Assembly: GCF_040581485.1 (NCBI RefSeq)
Contig: NC_090129.1
Location: forward strand, 13,775,501 to 13,839,500
Direction: 5' to 3'
Origin: Linepithema humile
Lineage: Eukaryota; Arthropoda; Insecta; Hymenoptera; Formicidae
Length of the DNA: 64,000 bases
Numbering within the stretch: the stretch's first letter is position 1; each line of letters opens with the position of its first letter. This document shows positions 1 to 11,700 of the stretch, one piece after another. Below the pieces are notes generated by a model, which was given only the letters and a program-made list of their open reading frames with translations, ran no database searches and was not told where the DNA came from. Made by a program: the position numbers and the translations under genes.

Positions 1-395
1 TTGATGTGTAGGTGTATAGTCCTGAAAAAAAATGTATCTTTACACTCAGTGAATAACGGTAAAGTTTAAATAAAAAATAGCATATTGCACAAGTATATGT
101 ATAGTATAATACTTTTCTATTTCATTAAATTAAAATGTGCATTACGGATTAGTTAGTTTTAATTATAAATTATCAAAACCATTACCACTCTCGCAATCCT
201 GTCGAGATTATCCAAAAAGTATTGAACAGAATCAATCTGAAAATATCAAATTGCATATATAAATTTAATGTGTAAAATTAAGAAATAATAAAATAAGAAA
301 AAAATAATTGTACACATAAAATTTACGTAACGTTCGTCTCATAAACATATAAAAACAATATTAATCTAAAATAAATATAGAAAAAAAGCTCTTAC
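1..395. other. AT-rich intron of the Ga12/13 gene
   Basis: Sequence downstream (minus strand) of the exon 2 donor at 395. No further exon or repeat is recognised. Confidence 0.6.
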
Positions 396-3300
396 TATTT
401 GAAACTCTCTTCGCCTGTCAAATGCTCTTCTAATAGATGCATCTTTCCATAAACTTTGCAATGCTGGTACATAATGCAAAAATAATCTAGCATCCAGCAC
501 CATCGTATTTTCGACTTTGAGTAATTGAAAACCAATATCATAATTTTTAGGATTCTCCCAGGGAATATTTAGCTTATCGCGAGCGTCCAATAAAACTTGC
601 ATTCCCTTAATTATGTTTTGATAGATGACATGCTTATATTCCTTAATTAATTCAGGCTGGAAAAAATATAATTGTATATCAGTATCAGAAATTCTCTAAA
701 GGGTTTTTATTAATGAAATATTATTTGTTACATAAACATATTTTGCTACATAAAACATTATTTATCAAAGGAGATACGCATAATGATTAGATTTACTTTC
801 CATAACTAATAGATTTAATTAAAAATGTAATTAATGACAAGCGTTATGTATATCTACTAATTGATTGTAAGATAATTCTCAATTTTGCAACTTTATTATA
901 TTTTTATGTAAAATAATATTCTTTTATACACAGAATTTTTTTTTATAAAAGCAATTTTCTACACACAGTACATCTATAATATCTATTATATATTTTCTCT
1001 GTATAATTTTAAGCATTAATAAATAATTATACATTTGTAAAAAAACTCATTATTATGGATACGTTTGATACTTATATTTTTCCATACTAAATTTATAAAT
1101 TTTGTATAAAACTAGAAAGAAATAATTTACTCTAAATAGCTAAACTAATAGTAAAAAATAAAAATAAACACACACACACGTGCGCGTGCACGCGCATGCA
1201 CGCACAACCGATCAAGTTGAGTACACTAAATTTTATTTAAAGTAATGTAAAAACTGTCAATCACACAAATTTATAAAGTGCAAAACAAAAAAGTTTATTT
1301 GAATAAAAATTACATTTGTACATACATTTTATTCATTTAAAACGTTATTTTTTAAACTCAAAATATTCTCTACGAACTTTAATGACTATTCGACAAATAC
1401 GGGACATTTTTGCCAGCAATTTATTGACATATTCGGTTAAAATAGATTTCCATTCATTTAATAACATTCTTCAAAACTGTTTTATATTCATTAAAGTAAA
1501 ATTTTGTATTTTTCTGTCCAATTTATCTGAACTATATTTCAATCGAATATATCAATAAATTGCTAGCAGAAATGTCCTGCACTTGTCAAATAGTCATTAA
1601 AGTTCGTAGAGAATATTTTGAGTTTATGAACGTTATTTTTCAAATAAACATTTTTGTTTTATATTTTATTATGTGTGATTGACAGCTCTTACATTACTCC
1701 AAATAAAACTAATTCAAACTTTTGATCGGTAGTGTGTATATACATATCCCAAACCGAAAGCACCGTATTCAAATGGCACATTCTTGAGATTATTTTGAAA
1801 GAAAAATACTTAATACCAAAATGTCGAGACTATATAATTTTTAAAAAGAAGCATTTAAAAGCATTTAAAGTCCATCAATCAAGTGTCTCCAAATTTACGC
1901 GCTTAGGCATGATACATCGTATAGTAATAAGAGTATCTTCAAATATCGATTTGCTTTTAAATACAGATATAGGCTCGTATTAAGAACATGCTTAGTGTGT
2001 CGAACATCGAAATCTTACCGCTTGTATTGGTCAGATTTCGATTTGTTAGCGCGCTAACACTGTTATAAGCGCATTCTGAGTACGGATTACTTTACGAACA
2101 ACAAAAAATAAAAACAGATCGATATCTGAAGATATCTTACTGTGCGATGCAATCGCACAGTTTGAGTGGTGAATTTGGAGCAACATGATTAATCAACTTT
2201 AAACGCTTCCCATTTAAAAACTATTATAGCCTCGACATTTTGGTATTAAAATTTTCATCTCAAAATGAACTCAGAAACGTGTCACTTCAGTACGATGCAT
2301 TCTAGGACACTTTGTATATGCATGGTAAACGAGATAACATGTTTAAAATGTATTGTTAAAATTGAATTAAAATTACTCTTGGAGAAGTATGTATATTATG
2401 ACTTAGTTCACACTATACATCTTATATACATATATTAAATTTATACTATATTGTTATTATAAATTATTTAAATCGCTTTACAAGTCCTTTACAATCCTGT
2501 ACAATTTTAATACAAACATGACATTTGCTATACGTATATATCAAAATAATCGGTGCAAACAAGGCCAATAATGGATATTAAGTATAAAAAAATAAACTTG
2601 CAGTATTTTTTTAAAACACAAATTTTATTTCTTATGCATTTTACTCCGCTAAGAAATAAAACAGACGTATTGTATGCATTTAACGTCTTTTAAATTTTTC
2701 ATTCTGAACTATCTTTTTGACCATATTCTACTCTTCATCGTAATGTCAATTACATTAAATGACAAAATCAAGTAATTTTTTTGTCATAAGCATTGTATTA
2801 CATAAATCTAATACTTTCATTTATGCTGAATTTAAATGTTTTTTTAGTTTTCTTTCATCATGCAATATTTTCAAGAGACTGTAATGTTATAATCACTGTT
2901 ACAGTTAAAAAAAATAGTGTTATCTGCATTTTTACATAATTTGCTTGTATTATTTAAAAATGTAGTTGTATTAATTTATTTATTTTTTAGATCTTTAACA
3001 CTGTGATACTTAAAAATTACACGATGAAAAATGTAATGGCACAGATTCACAAATTTAACATAAAAGATATACCACTACTTGGTTTACTTAATGTAATGCT
3101 GAAAAAAATTATATTGTATATAGTGTTATTAATATTAAAACAAAGTTGAGTTTAAATAGTCAACTAATTGAATGCAGGCCAAGTTGCAAAGTGTTCTGCA
3201 TGATACAGCACCAAGAAATACAAAAATAGTCTCTAAGGTGAAAATTTCCTTAAAGTTTGCAATAACGAGGACCTTGAGTTTTGCAATCATTGCTGTGATC

Positions 3301-3562
3301 CTGACAGTTCAAGAACACGCGGAGAGAGCGTGTTTTCAGATCTTACCTCAAATTTGATCCCGTGTATGATACGCATCTGTTTGAGGAATGTTGATTTACC
3401 GCTCTCGCCCGCACCGAGTAACAGCAGCTTGACCTGCCGGCGAAACGTCTGCCGGTCCTTTTCTAGCATCCGGTCGATCTCCTGGCTCTTGTAACGTTGT
3501 TCGATCTCTTCCGGACTGAATTTGAAGCGTAGGCAACACGACCATGTTAAGGAGCTCGCCAT
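396..3562 (-). CDS. cta: G protein alpha subunit, Ga12/13 class (concertina-like), first two coding exons
   Basis: Two exons with clean GT-AG borders: exon 1 at 3562-3347 (72 codons, ends phase 0 before gtaaga) and exon 2 at 656-396 (87 codons, after ttttttccag, before gtaaga). Exon 1 starts at the only ATG ahead of the domain and holds the P-loop GAGESGKST (about residues 50-58) followed by KQMRIIHG. Exon 2 holds the helical domain, with ARDKLNIPW and SIRRAFDRRREFQ, the latter typical of Ga12/13 rather than Gi, Gq or Gs. The protein is a membrane-associated GTPase; in flies the orthologue signals to RhoGEF2 and Rho during cell-shape change. The switch regions and C terminus must lie left of position 1. 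The intron carries two foldback repeats. The class call is by similarity of these exons only. Confidence 0.9.
1207..1730. mobile_element. Foldback MITE, Tc1/mariner-like ends, in cta intron 1
   Basis: The two halves are inverted copies. The left end reads accgatcaagttgagt and the right end, reversed, reads accgatcaaaagtttgaa. Inner matches include the segment around 1365-1395 against 1600-1630. The termini resemble the GATCAAAAGTTTG type seen at Tc1-like ends, which is my inference. It is preceded by a CA/CG dinucleotide tract (1170-1202). No coding capacity. Confidence 0.75.
1738..2325. mobile_element. Second foldback repeat in cta intron 1
   Basis: Inverted copies of aataccaaaatgtcgag (about 1813-1829) and its complement near 2233-2250 flank a less conserved centre. 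Further paired blocks occur at about 1888 and 2172. Outer limits are approximate; the right end shows a ctaggacactttgtat motif like other MITEs in this window. It abuts the preceding foldback. Confidence 0.6.
2330..3340. other. AT-rich remainder of cta intron 1
   Basis: No exon, RNA gene or clear repeat is seen; open frames are short and lack domains. Confidence 0.5.
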
Positions 3563-4560
3563 CTTGCTACCCTGCTACTCCCCCTCTCAATCTTTTTTTC
3601 TCTGTTCTGTTTCTCTCTCTTTTCCTCTCGTTCTCCACTCCCTTCCTTCCTTCCTTCCTTCCTTCCTTCCTTCCTTCCTTACCCAAGTTCTGTTCTTCCG
3701 GTATTCTGCCTTGCGTGATACAGATTGTCTTTCCGCGTGAAAACACTACAACCAGTGCACAACTACTAATTTCATCTTGACGGATTAATTTCAAACTGAT
3801 GAGACACACCAAGGAAACAAACAACGCAGAGAATCGCAACGACACGCGTATAAGCCCCCCCCCCTTCCCACCAAACCAACTCGTCCCGCGAAAGCGTGCA
3901 CGGGCAAGCCGATCGGGAATCGCCGATTCAGAACCGCATTTCTCAGCCAGGCGTAACCGGCCGGAATGCGCGATATCACCACCACACCGCTGGGCGGGTA
4001 TTATGCACGCACACACGGAGCTTTTGATCGATTTTAGCCGAGCTGTGAATATTCGCACGTAAACCGTTACGATGATCACTTACATGTATATACACAGCGA
4101 AGGAATATAGCATTGAAGGTGAGGATCGAGAAACAGAAAAGTTTATGCTGTGATTGCTGTTGCAGCCGATGTCACTGCTACTTGCCCACAATCCTCACAA
4201 TCATCTTTAGTAACCCGCGAATTAGGCATGATTAAATAATTACCGGACGGCACTCCTCGTCGCCTCGCGTCCGCGTTTTGTGTGTCACGATCACCCGTCG
4301 CTGACGTTTGTGATCTGTGATGATTTGCGACACATACGTCTCAGTCACTACTCGATTCTCTTTCTCACTCTAAGTACCGACAAGTCAACTACTCGTTCTT
4401 ACGCGTTAACGCGCGTCGCGACACCTCTCCCGTCCACTGCACATCTAGCACCGATCGCATACATGTATGTCAACAGCTGTCATGCTGATGATGTTGACGC
4501 AAACAATGCAATCAATGCAACCGAGATGCTACATGATAATAATGTCGAAGAAACAAATGC
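3563..4560 (-). promoter_or_regulatory. Probable promoter and 5' UTR region of the Ga12/13 gene
   Basis: The kilobase upstream of the cta ATG is much richer in G, C and CpG than its surroundings and holds a CCTT microsatellite and a C-run (3856-3865). Open frames on both strands here look like by-products of base composition: none shows a domain. I cannot place the transcription start. Confidence 0.5.
3641..3680. repeat. (CCTT)10 microsatellite
   Basis: Ten perfect CCTT units, about 80 bases upstream of the cta start codon on the template side, so probably in its 5' UTR as an AAGG tract. Confidence 0.95.
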
Positions 4561-4564
4561 GTAA

Positions 4565-5041
4565 AGTGATACAAATCAAACAAGAGAAACCCGTTCTTCA
4601 CTTAAGGGTCTACTGGAGTAACAGTCCAAATATGGAATGATCTTAGAGACCTCCTATGGGAAAAGTGCGAAACTTCTAAATCAAAATTGATAAAAGCCCA
4701 ATGTCGATAAAAAGTTGTCCAATTTATGTATAAATTGTCTGTGAATCAATAGGTTTGTCGCGTTGCTTGCCCCATTTGCTCCAATATGCTCCATCTATAG
4801 TATACGTAATGCCCGTATTTGACTACATAGTGTAGATTAAGATTGAAGATTGAAGATTGAAATTTGACCAATCAAAACAAAGAACTTTTAGCTCCTTTTG
4901 TATTGATTGGTCAAATTTCAATCTTTAGGGTAAAGTCCCATAGAGCTACCGTATGGCGTACCCATTGAGATATATAACATACTGGAGAGCACCTTCTCAT
5001 AAGAGCCAATGTAGTTTTTGGTACAAGGCATGGGAGTGAGA
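4565..5041. other. Intergenic stretch with a small hairpin
   Basis: No gene. An imperfect inverted repeat at about 4850-4927 (ttgaaatttgaccaatcaaa and its complement around an AGCTCC-containing loop) would form a hairpin. Confidence 0.6.
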
Positions 5042-7220
5042 CAAGATCTATAGAGAGAAGGTTACCTCATGCGCAAAGAGGGACAAGCGGCAAGAGGGGC
5101 TAATGCTGTGCGGGGCGAGCGGCAAGAGGGGCAAATGCTGAGCGGGACGAGCGGCAAGAGGAGCAAATGCTGAACAGGGCGAGCGGCAAGAGGGGCAATG
5201 ATCTCATCGTCAAACAGTAGCTGTCTCTCTCGCACGCTTTAGTGTTTTCTCTCTCGCTCCTTGAATATAGAAATGCTTTGAGTTTTTATCGAAAAAATAC
5301 TTTTATTTTGTAAAATATTGATAGCACTGAAAATTGCGTAATAAAAATTGAAAAGTAAATTAGAAAGGCGCTATAAATTACATATATTGCAAATTATAGC
5401 GCTAAATATTTAACGTTTATAATGTTAAATATCGCTGCAACAGATGCATTTGTAATACAAATTGCTTTGTACTCGTATTTAGACTGTAATATCAATGAAA
5501 ATAAAATATAATTTGGGGATATACACAAAAAACATCATTTGTAAAGTAGTAAAATAAAAGAAAAAATAGTACATATTTAAAAATTATTTTTAAAATAATA
5601 TTTACTGTTTATATGCATTATTTACAAAAGAAATACTATAAAGAAATTTATTTTTTATATTTAATTGTGAAAACCTCAAAAATTGTCAAGAAATTGTAAC
5701 TGAAATTCATAAATGTAAGTACAATTTTAGGATAATATAAAAAGCATCATACACAAATTTATTATGATACAAACTTAAATAATGAAATTGTAATATATGT
5801 TTCAATATTGCAAATGTGAATATTTATATGATAAAATTTACAAAGTGTTAACAATTTTCAAATATTTGCTAATAAAATATTATTGAAATGTTTCTGTTAA
5901 AATCTTAAAATAATTCTTTAAAACAAATATGATGGGGTATATATTAGAGATCATTAAATATGCGGCAACATTGTGATTATAAAATTTTATACGTATCTAT
6001 AATAAAAACTAAGTATAATAAATATAATAAGTATATAAGTATAATAATAAAATTTTTATAAGTATCTATAATAATAAAAATACATATATGTTGTATTAAT
6101 CTGTTAATATAAAGAAATTTATTTGCGTTAAATTAATTAATAATTTTTTTATATTAATAGATTAATACAACATATATGTATTTTTATTATTATAGATACT
6201 TATAAAAATTTTATTATTATATTTATATACTTATTATATTTATTATACTTAATTTTTATTATAGATACTTATAAAATTTTATAATCACAATGTTGCATAT
6301 TTAATGATCCCTAATATATACCCCATCATATTTGTTTTAAAGAATTATTTTAAGATTTCAACAGAAACATTTCAATAATATTTTATTAGCAAATATTTGA
6401 AAATTGTTAACACTTTGTAAATTTTATCATATAAATATTCACATTTGCAATGTTGAAACATATATTACAATTTCGTTATTTAAGTTTGTATCATAATAAA
6501 TTTGTGTATGATGCTTTTTATATTATCCTAGAATTGTACTTACATTTATGAATTTCAGTTACAATTTCTTGACAATTTTTGAGTTTTCACAATTAAATAT
6601 AAAAAATAAATTTCTTTATAGTATTTCTTTTGTAAATAATGCATATAAACAGTAAATATTATTTTAAAAATAATTTTTAAATATGTACTATTTTTTCTTT
6701 TATTTTACTACTTTACAAATGATGTTTTTTGTGTATATCCCCAAATTATATTTTATTTTTATTGATATTACAGTCTAAATACGAGTACAAAGCAATTTGT
6801 ATTACAAATGCATCTGTTGCAGCGATATTTAACATTATAAACGTTAAATATTTAGCGCTATAATTTGCAATATATGTAATTTATAGCGCCTTTCTAATTT
6901 ACTTTTCAATTTTTATTACGCAATTTTCAGTGCTATCAATATTTTACAAAATAAAAATATTTTTTCGATTAAAACTCAAAGCATTTCTATATTAAAGGAG
7001 CGAGAGAGAAAACACTAAAGCGTGCGAGAGAGACAGCTACTGTTTGACGATGAGATCATCATGCTCTCCCCTTCCTTTGTCGCCTCTCGCCAACAAGCTG
7101 TTTCTAGCTCCCCCCTTACTTCGTCGCCTCTCGCCTACAAGCTGTTCTAGCTCCCCCTTACTTCATCGTCCCTCGCCCACAACCGGTTTGCCTGAGGTAA
7201 CCTTCTCTCTATAGATCTTG
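5042..7220. mobile_element. 2.18 kb giant foldback (palindromic) element with terminal subrepeats
   Basis: The ends are exact complements: caagatctatagagagaagg at 5042 and its reverse at 7201-7220. Just inside lie G-rich tandem repeats of about 32 bases on the left (5070-5195, motif cggcaagagg) and C-rich repeats of about 43 bases on the right (7065-7185, motif cgcctctcgcc). The inner arms, 5199-6110 and 6151-7060, are nearly perfect inverted copies of about 910 bases around a 40-base AT-rich centre. No ORF. This architecture (long inverted repeats built partly of short direct repeats) resembles Drosophila FB/Foldback or Galileo-type elements; family assignment is inference. Target duplication not identified. 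Confidence 0.85.
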
Positions 7221-7366
7221 GGTATCAATATCGTTATGTTATCGTTGCGCAGATAGATCGTAAAAAAGGTAATGTACCATCGCTAAGAGATACAGACTCC
7301 CGCTACAGGAACTATATCTCTTCTAATAATCATCACTCGTCCTAAAATCCACAGATTTTTTGAAAA

Positions 7367-7775
7367 ATGAACGTAACGGAGAAGCAGAAACAACTTCTTG
7401 TTAATTTTATGCGGTCTTATCCTGATTTTGGAAAAGGTAGATTGCGGTATAACCGCGAAAATAAAAAAAAATTAGTAAGTAATTTTGTAAGTTGTTTTAT
7501 TATTAATATCAAATAAAATTTTATTTTTACTAACACTATAAATTATAAAAATAAAAAATTGCAAATAAAAATTACAAATGAATATAATGTAATATACTTT
7601 TTTATAGGACGAATTATGGGAAGAATTAGCAACAATTCTCAATTGTGCAGGTTGCGGTCCTCAAAAATTGCCAATAAAAGCATCATCCTCTTCATCAAGT
7701 AATAAAATAGCAGCCATGTACATAGCCATTTTTCGAGCTTTTGAGAATTCAAACAAAATAATGATAATAAAATAA
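7367..7775 (+). pseudogene. Two-exon zeste/Myb-like DNA-binding domain fragment
   Basis: Exon 1 at 7367-7474 (36 codons, ends phase 0 before gtaagt) reads MNVTEKQKQLLVNFM and continues with SYPDFGKGR; exon 2 starts at 7608 after tttatag with DELWEELATILNCAGCGPQK and stops at 7775. The combination of a short start, an exon break, and DELWEELA..LN..G matches the SANT/Myb-like fold of zeste-type regulators often carried by insect transposons. The frame ends after only about 92 residues in low-complexity sequence, so it is probably the 5' remnant of a longer gene. It lies about 150 bases right of the giant foldback. A host gene with more downstream exons cannot be excluded. Confidence 0.5.
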
Positions 7776-8085
7776 ATAAAATAATAATAAAAATAAAATA
7801 AAATGATATTTATACTTTAAATATACTTACAATAAAAAAGCTACTTAACCTTAAAATTATAAACAGATACAATTATAAACAGTTACAAATCACATCTATG
7901 AAATTGTCACGACGCTATGGTTTCTCTCTCGTTTCTCAGTCTTTTTCACTCGAATCTCACCATTTGACAAGAAATTTCTTGCCGAACAAACTCCCGTGAG
8001 ATAGCACACATTTTCACTATGATGAAAGTTACTGAATCGCGCGAGCTACTCACTTTTCGCATTTTCACTATATTTTAGATACAGG
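7776..8085. other. AT-rich spacer
   Basis: No gene or repeat recognised between the Myb-like fragment and the next palindrome. Confidence 0.5.
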
Positions 8086-8450
8086 GTTTGTTCGTTTTAG
8101 CTACACTGGGGCTGCTCTGGGTCTGCTCTACACAGGATAATACAGGACAGATAAATAGTTTGTCCTGTATTATATTAGGTCTGTTTTTTATAGCTGAACT
8201 GGCTGCACTAGTTCAGAGTTTATCTTTTTCCCTCCACATTAGAAGGAAAAAGATAAACTCTGAACTAGTACAGCCAGTTCAACTATAAAGAACAGACCTC
8301 TTGTTTAGAGCAGACCCAGAGCTGCCCCAGTGCAGCTAAAACGAATAAGCCTACAGAATCGACCCCCTGGTCTGTTTGAGCCATCAGTGTACACTTTCTG
8401 AACTAGTGCAACTAGTTCAGCTAAAAAGAACAAACTTATTGTGTGATATT
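8086..8450. repeat. Compound palindrome, MITE-like
   Basis: ttcgttttagctac at 8091 pairs with gtagct/gcagctaaaacgaa near 8331-8344; the arms contain a second pair around gaactagtacagccagttca (about 8190-8280). A further copy of the CTGAACTAGT motif lies at 8398-8425. Ends are approximate. Confidence 0.7.
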
Positions 8451-8539
8451 CAGTGTGTGGACTTGCGGAGCCCTGTAATCGAAATAGCATCACTGGGTAT
8501 CACCCTACTTCGGAAGGACTCCTCTCAGGCTTCTTTGTA

Positions 8540-8793
8540 CATGACAGTTGAATTCGCCATTAGCGTGTGAAGTGTGTTATGAAGCGATAAGTGACGTCGC
8601 AGTCAGCTGATCGTGCGAAGTTGCCTGCGAATGGCAGTCAGTCCTCTTTTGTCGTAGAACAACTTTCTCGTAGCAATTTTCATTAGTGTTTCTTGCACGG
8701 CAAGGTTTTGTTTCAGTTTTCTCGTCGAAATCTTTATTTAGTTTTTCCCGAAGCACTTTTCCACGATTGCTTGTGTGACGAAAAAATCTCGTC
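8540..8793 (+). promoter_or_regulatory. 5' UTR/promoter region of SERINC
   Basis: CpG-enriched stretch directly ahead of the SERINC start codon. No TATA box is obvious and the start site cannot be fixed. Confidence 0.4.
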
Positions 8794-11700
8794 ATGGGGC
8801 TCGTTTGCTCAACAGCTCAAGTAAGATGATTCAGACACTATATTCGATTCATTCTTTTTATATAGATATTTCTCCGTCTCTCGCTGAAAAGAACTACGCA
8901 TTTTTTAAGATTACTAATAGTTGATCATAATTACACCATGATTGCAGCTGTGTTCCATTATTGATTTCAGAAATAGTCACTAGTTATTTTCGTTTTATTG
9001 CGCGTTTTCTATGAATAAAGAAGCCTTATATTTAATCCTTTTCTTAGAATATGTTTAAGCAAATTTTAATTTTACGTTACTACATATGATAAAAAATTGT
9101 ACGGATTAACAAATTATCAAATATCTATAACATCAACATTAATTAAACTAACATCAATTCATTAATTGTATGTGTATATATTAGAAATCGAAGGATGTGC
9201 AAATACTATTTAAAAAATTTTTTTAGTATAATGGAAATAATATAATATAAAAATAAATAACATATTTGGAATGTTTATTATTGTATATTTTTGTTTTACT
9301 TATTTATAAATTTCATGAAATTTGCGTACTACATATAATATTTTTTTTTATCAGCTTGCGTGTTTATGCGGAAGCACAGCTTGTAGCTTCTGTTGCTCTC
9401 AATGTCCATCATGCAGGAACAGTACAAGTACTCGCATCATGTATGCGTTGCTTTTGTTGTTGGGAACTATTGCAGCCTGTATTACTTTAGCTCCTGGTCT
9501 TCAGAATGCTCTTAAAAAGGTAATGTTAAAAATAATCTTAGTAATTATAATCATATTAATATTCTCATATTTGAACAGGTTCCATTCTGTGCAAATAGTT
9601 CCAATTATGTTCCATCAGATTTTACCTTTGATTGTGACTCTGCAGTTGGTTACTTAGCAGTCTACAGAATATGTTTCATTCTCTCTTTGTACTTTTTCTT
9701 GATGTCTGTAATAATGATCAGAGTTAAAAGTTCACGAGATCCGCGAGCAGCCATACAAAATGGGTAAGTTAAATTATCATATTAGGGATAGCTCAATCTA
9801 ATCAATCATTAATTAAAATTATTACATTTACATAAAATTTTCAGATTCTGGGCAATCAAGTATCTTTTGATAATTGGAGGAATTGTTGGTGCTTTCTTTA
9901 TTCCGGAAGGGTCGTTTGGACCTACTTGGATGTATTTTGGGATGTTAGGAGGTTTACTTTTTATAATTATTCAATTAATTCTCATTGTTGATTTTGCTCA
10001 TTCTTGGGCTGATGCATGGGTAGGAAATTATGAAGAAACTGAATCAAAAGGATGGTAAGAATTCTTTTTATTATAACGCAAATATGATTATGCATTAGAT
10101 TATGTTGTTTGATTATCTTGTTATTGATACATGAAATATTTGTAGGTATTTTGCACTGCTGGCTACAACTCTCTTGAATTATAGTATTTCTATTGCTGGA
10201 GCGGTATTACTTTATATATATTATACACATGTAAGACAACTAATTATATTTATTATTATCTTTATAATAGATTTACATACATTTGCTTTAACATAAAATT
10301 TAACTATTTATTTGTTTTTTGATTATAGGCAAATACATGTGCTCTCAACAAATTTTTCATTTCATTTAATTTGATTTTGTGCGTCATCACTAGTATTATA
10401 TCAGTTTTACCAACTGTACAAGAACATCAACCAAGATCTGGGCTTCTTCAGTCTTCCGTAGTAACATTATATGTGCTATACTTAACATGGAGTGGTATAT
10501 CAAATAGTCCAGGTAGATATATTCAAGAAGATAAATTATTAAGTTATAATGATATAATGTTTCATATTTTTTTAACTGTTATTTCTTTAACTTATAGATC
10601 ACGAGTGTAATCCTGGCATGCTTGGTATACTTTCTCGTAAAGATCATGTCGCATTTGATAAAGAAAGTATTATTGGACTTATAATCTGGTTTAGTTGCGT
10701 TCTATACAGCTCTTTGCGTACAGCATCTAAATCATCGAAAATTACAATGTCTGAAAATATATTGGTTCAGGACAATGGAGCTGGTAAATATAAATTTAAT
10801 AATAATACATATCTGCGTACTGCATGATTTACACATTTTTGGAACCGTATTTTTTTGAATATTTTAGTTTATAGGATTATTTTTTGTGTCTATTGATATC
10901 AGTACTTTTTTATGTTGTCCATATACATATACAGGGATGTTCCATAATTTGCGAATCAAGATGTAGCATAAAAATTCTCAAAATAAAAATAAAAAAGTGT
11001 TTTACTATTTTTTAAACCAAGTAACAATTTTTGAAATATAAGAGTTTAAACATTGGCCAATTAAGCTCTATGGTTAAGTGGTTGTTTATTCTTAAATCAC
11101 ATCAATACTGTCATATAATACAGGGAACAAGCTGTTTAACTATACAGTCTGATTGGTCAGTTTTAAATCTTCATATTTCAAATACTGTTGCTTGGATTGG
11201 AAAATCGTAGAATTTTTTAATTTTGTTTTTTGAGAACTTTAATGCTATAACATCTTGATTTGTGAATTATATACGGGACACTTTGTATATTTAATCTGAT
11301 AAAAAATAGGGTGGTTTTATTAAATATGAATTTTTCTATAGTCAAGAATGCAGGAGAGCAGTCTCTTATCAGCAATGAAGGTAGGCACACACTATATGAG
11401 TAAAATTCATCTTAATCATAAACTCTCGATTATTTACATTTATCAAGTTAAGAAATATTTATTTATTAAATAGATTCTGTTAAATAGATCTATTATCATC
11501 TATTACAGTGCTCGGAATTAGTCTGAACATTTCAGTCGATTTCCGTGGTATACGCCTCCTTTCCTCTCCTTACCGCGCGCGCCGCAGCCGCTAGGGCCAG
11601 CGCCGCCGAGCGTTAGGAGCGGCACTATCTGATTAGGTTCTATGAGTAGGTTCTTCTCCCTATTTATTAAAATTTAAAAAAATTTATTAAAATTTATTAA

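Noticed and set aside
1316..1983. Two plus-strand ORFs in the cta intron
   Set aside because: They fall inside foldback repeats and have no protein signature.
3522..4564. Several overlapping ORFs of 60-170 codons around the cta 5' end
   Set aside because: GC-rich UTR/promoter sequence with mononucleotide and CCTT runs; no domain, no splice support, and frames overlap on both strands.
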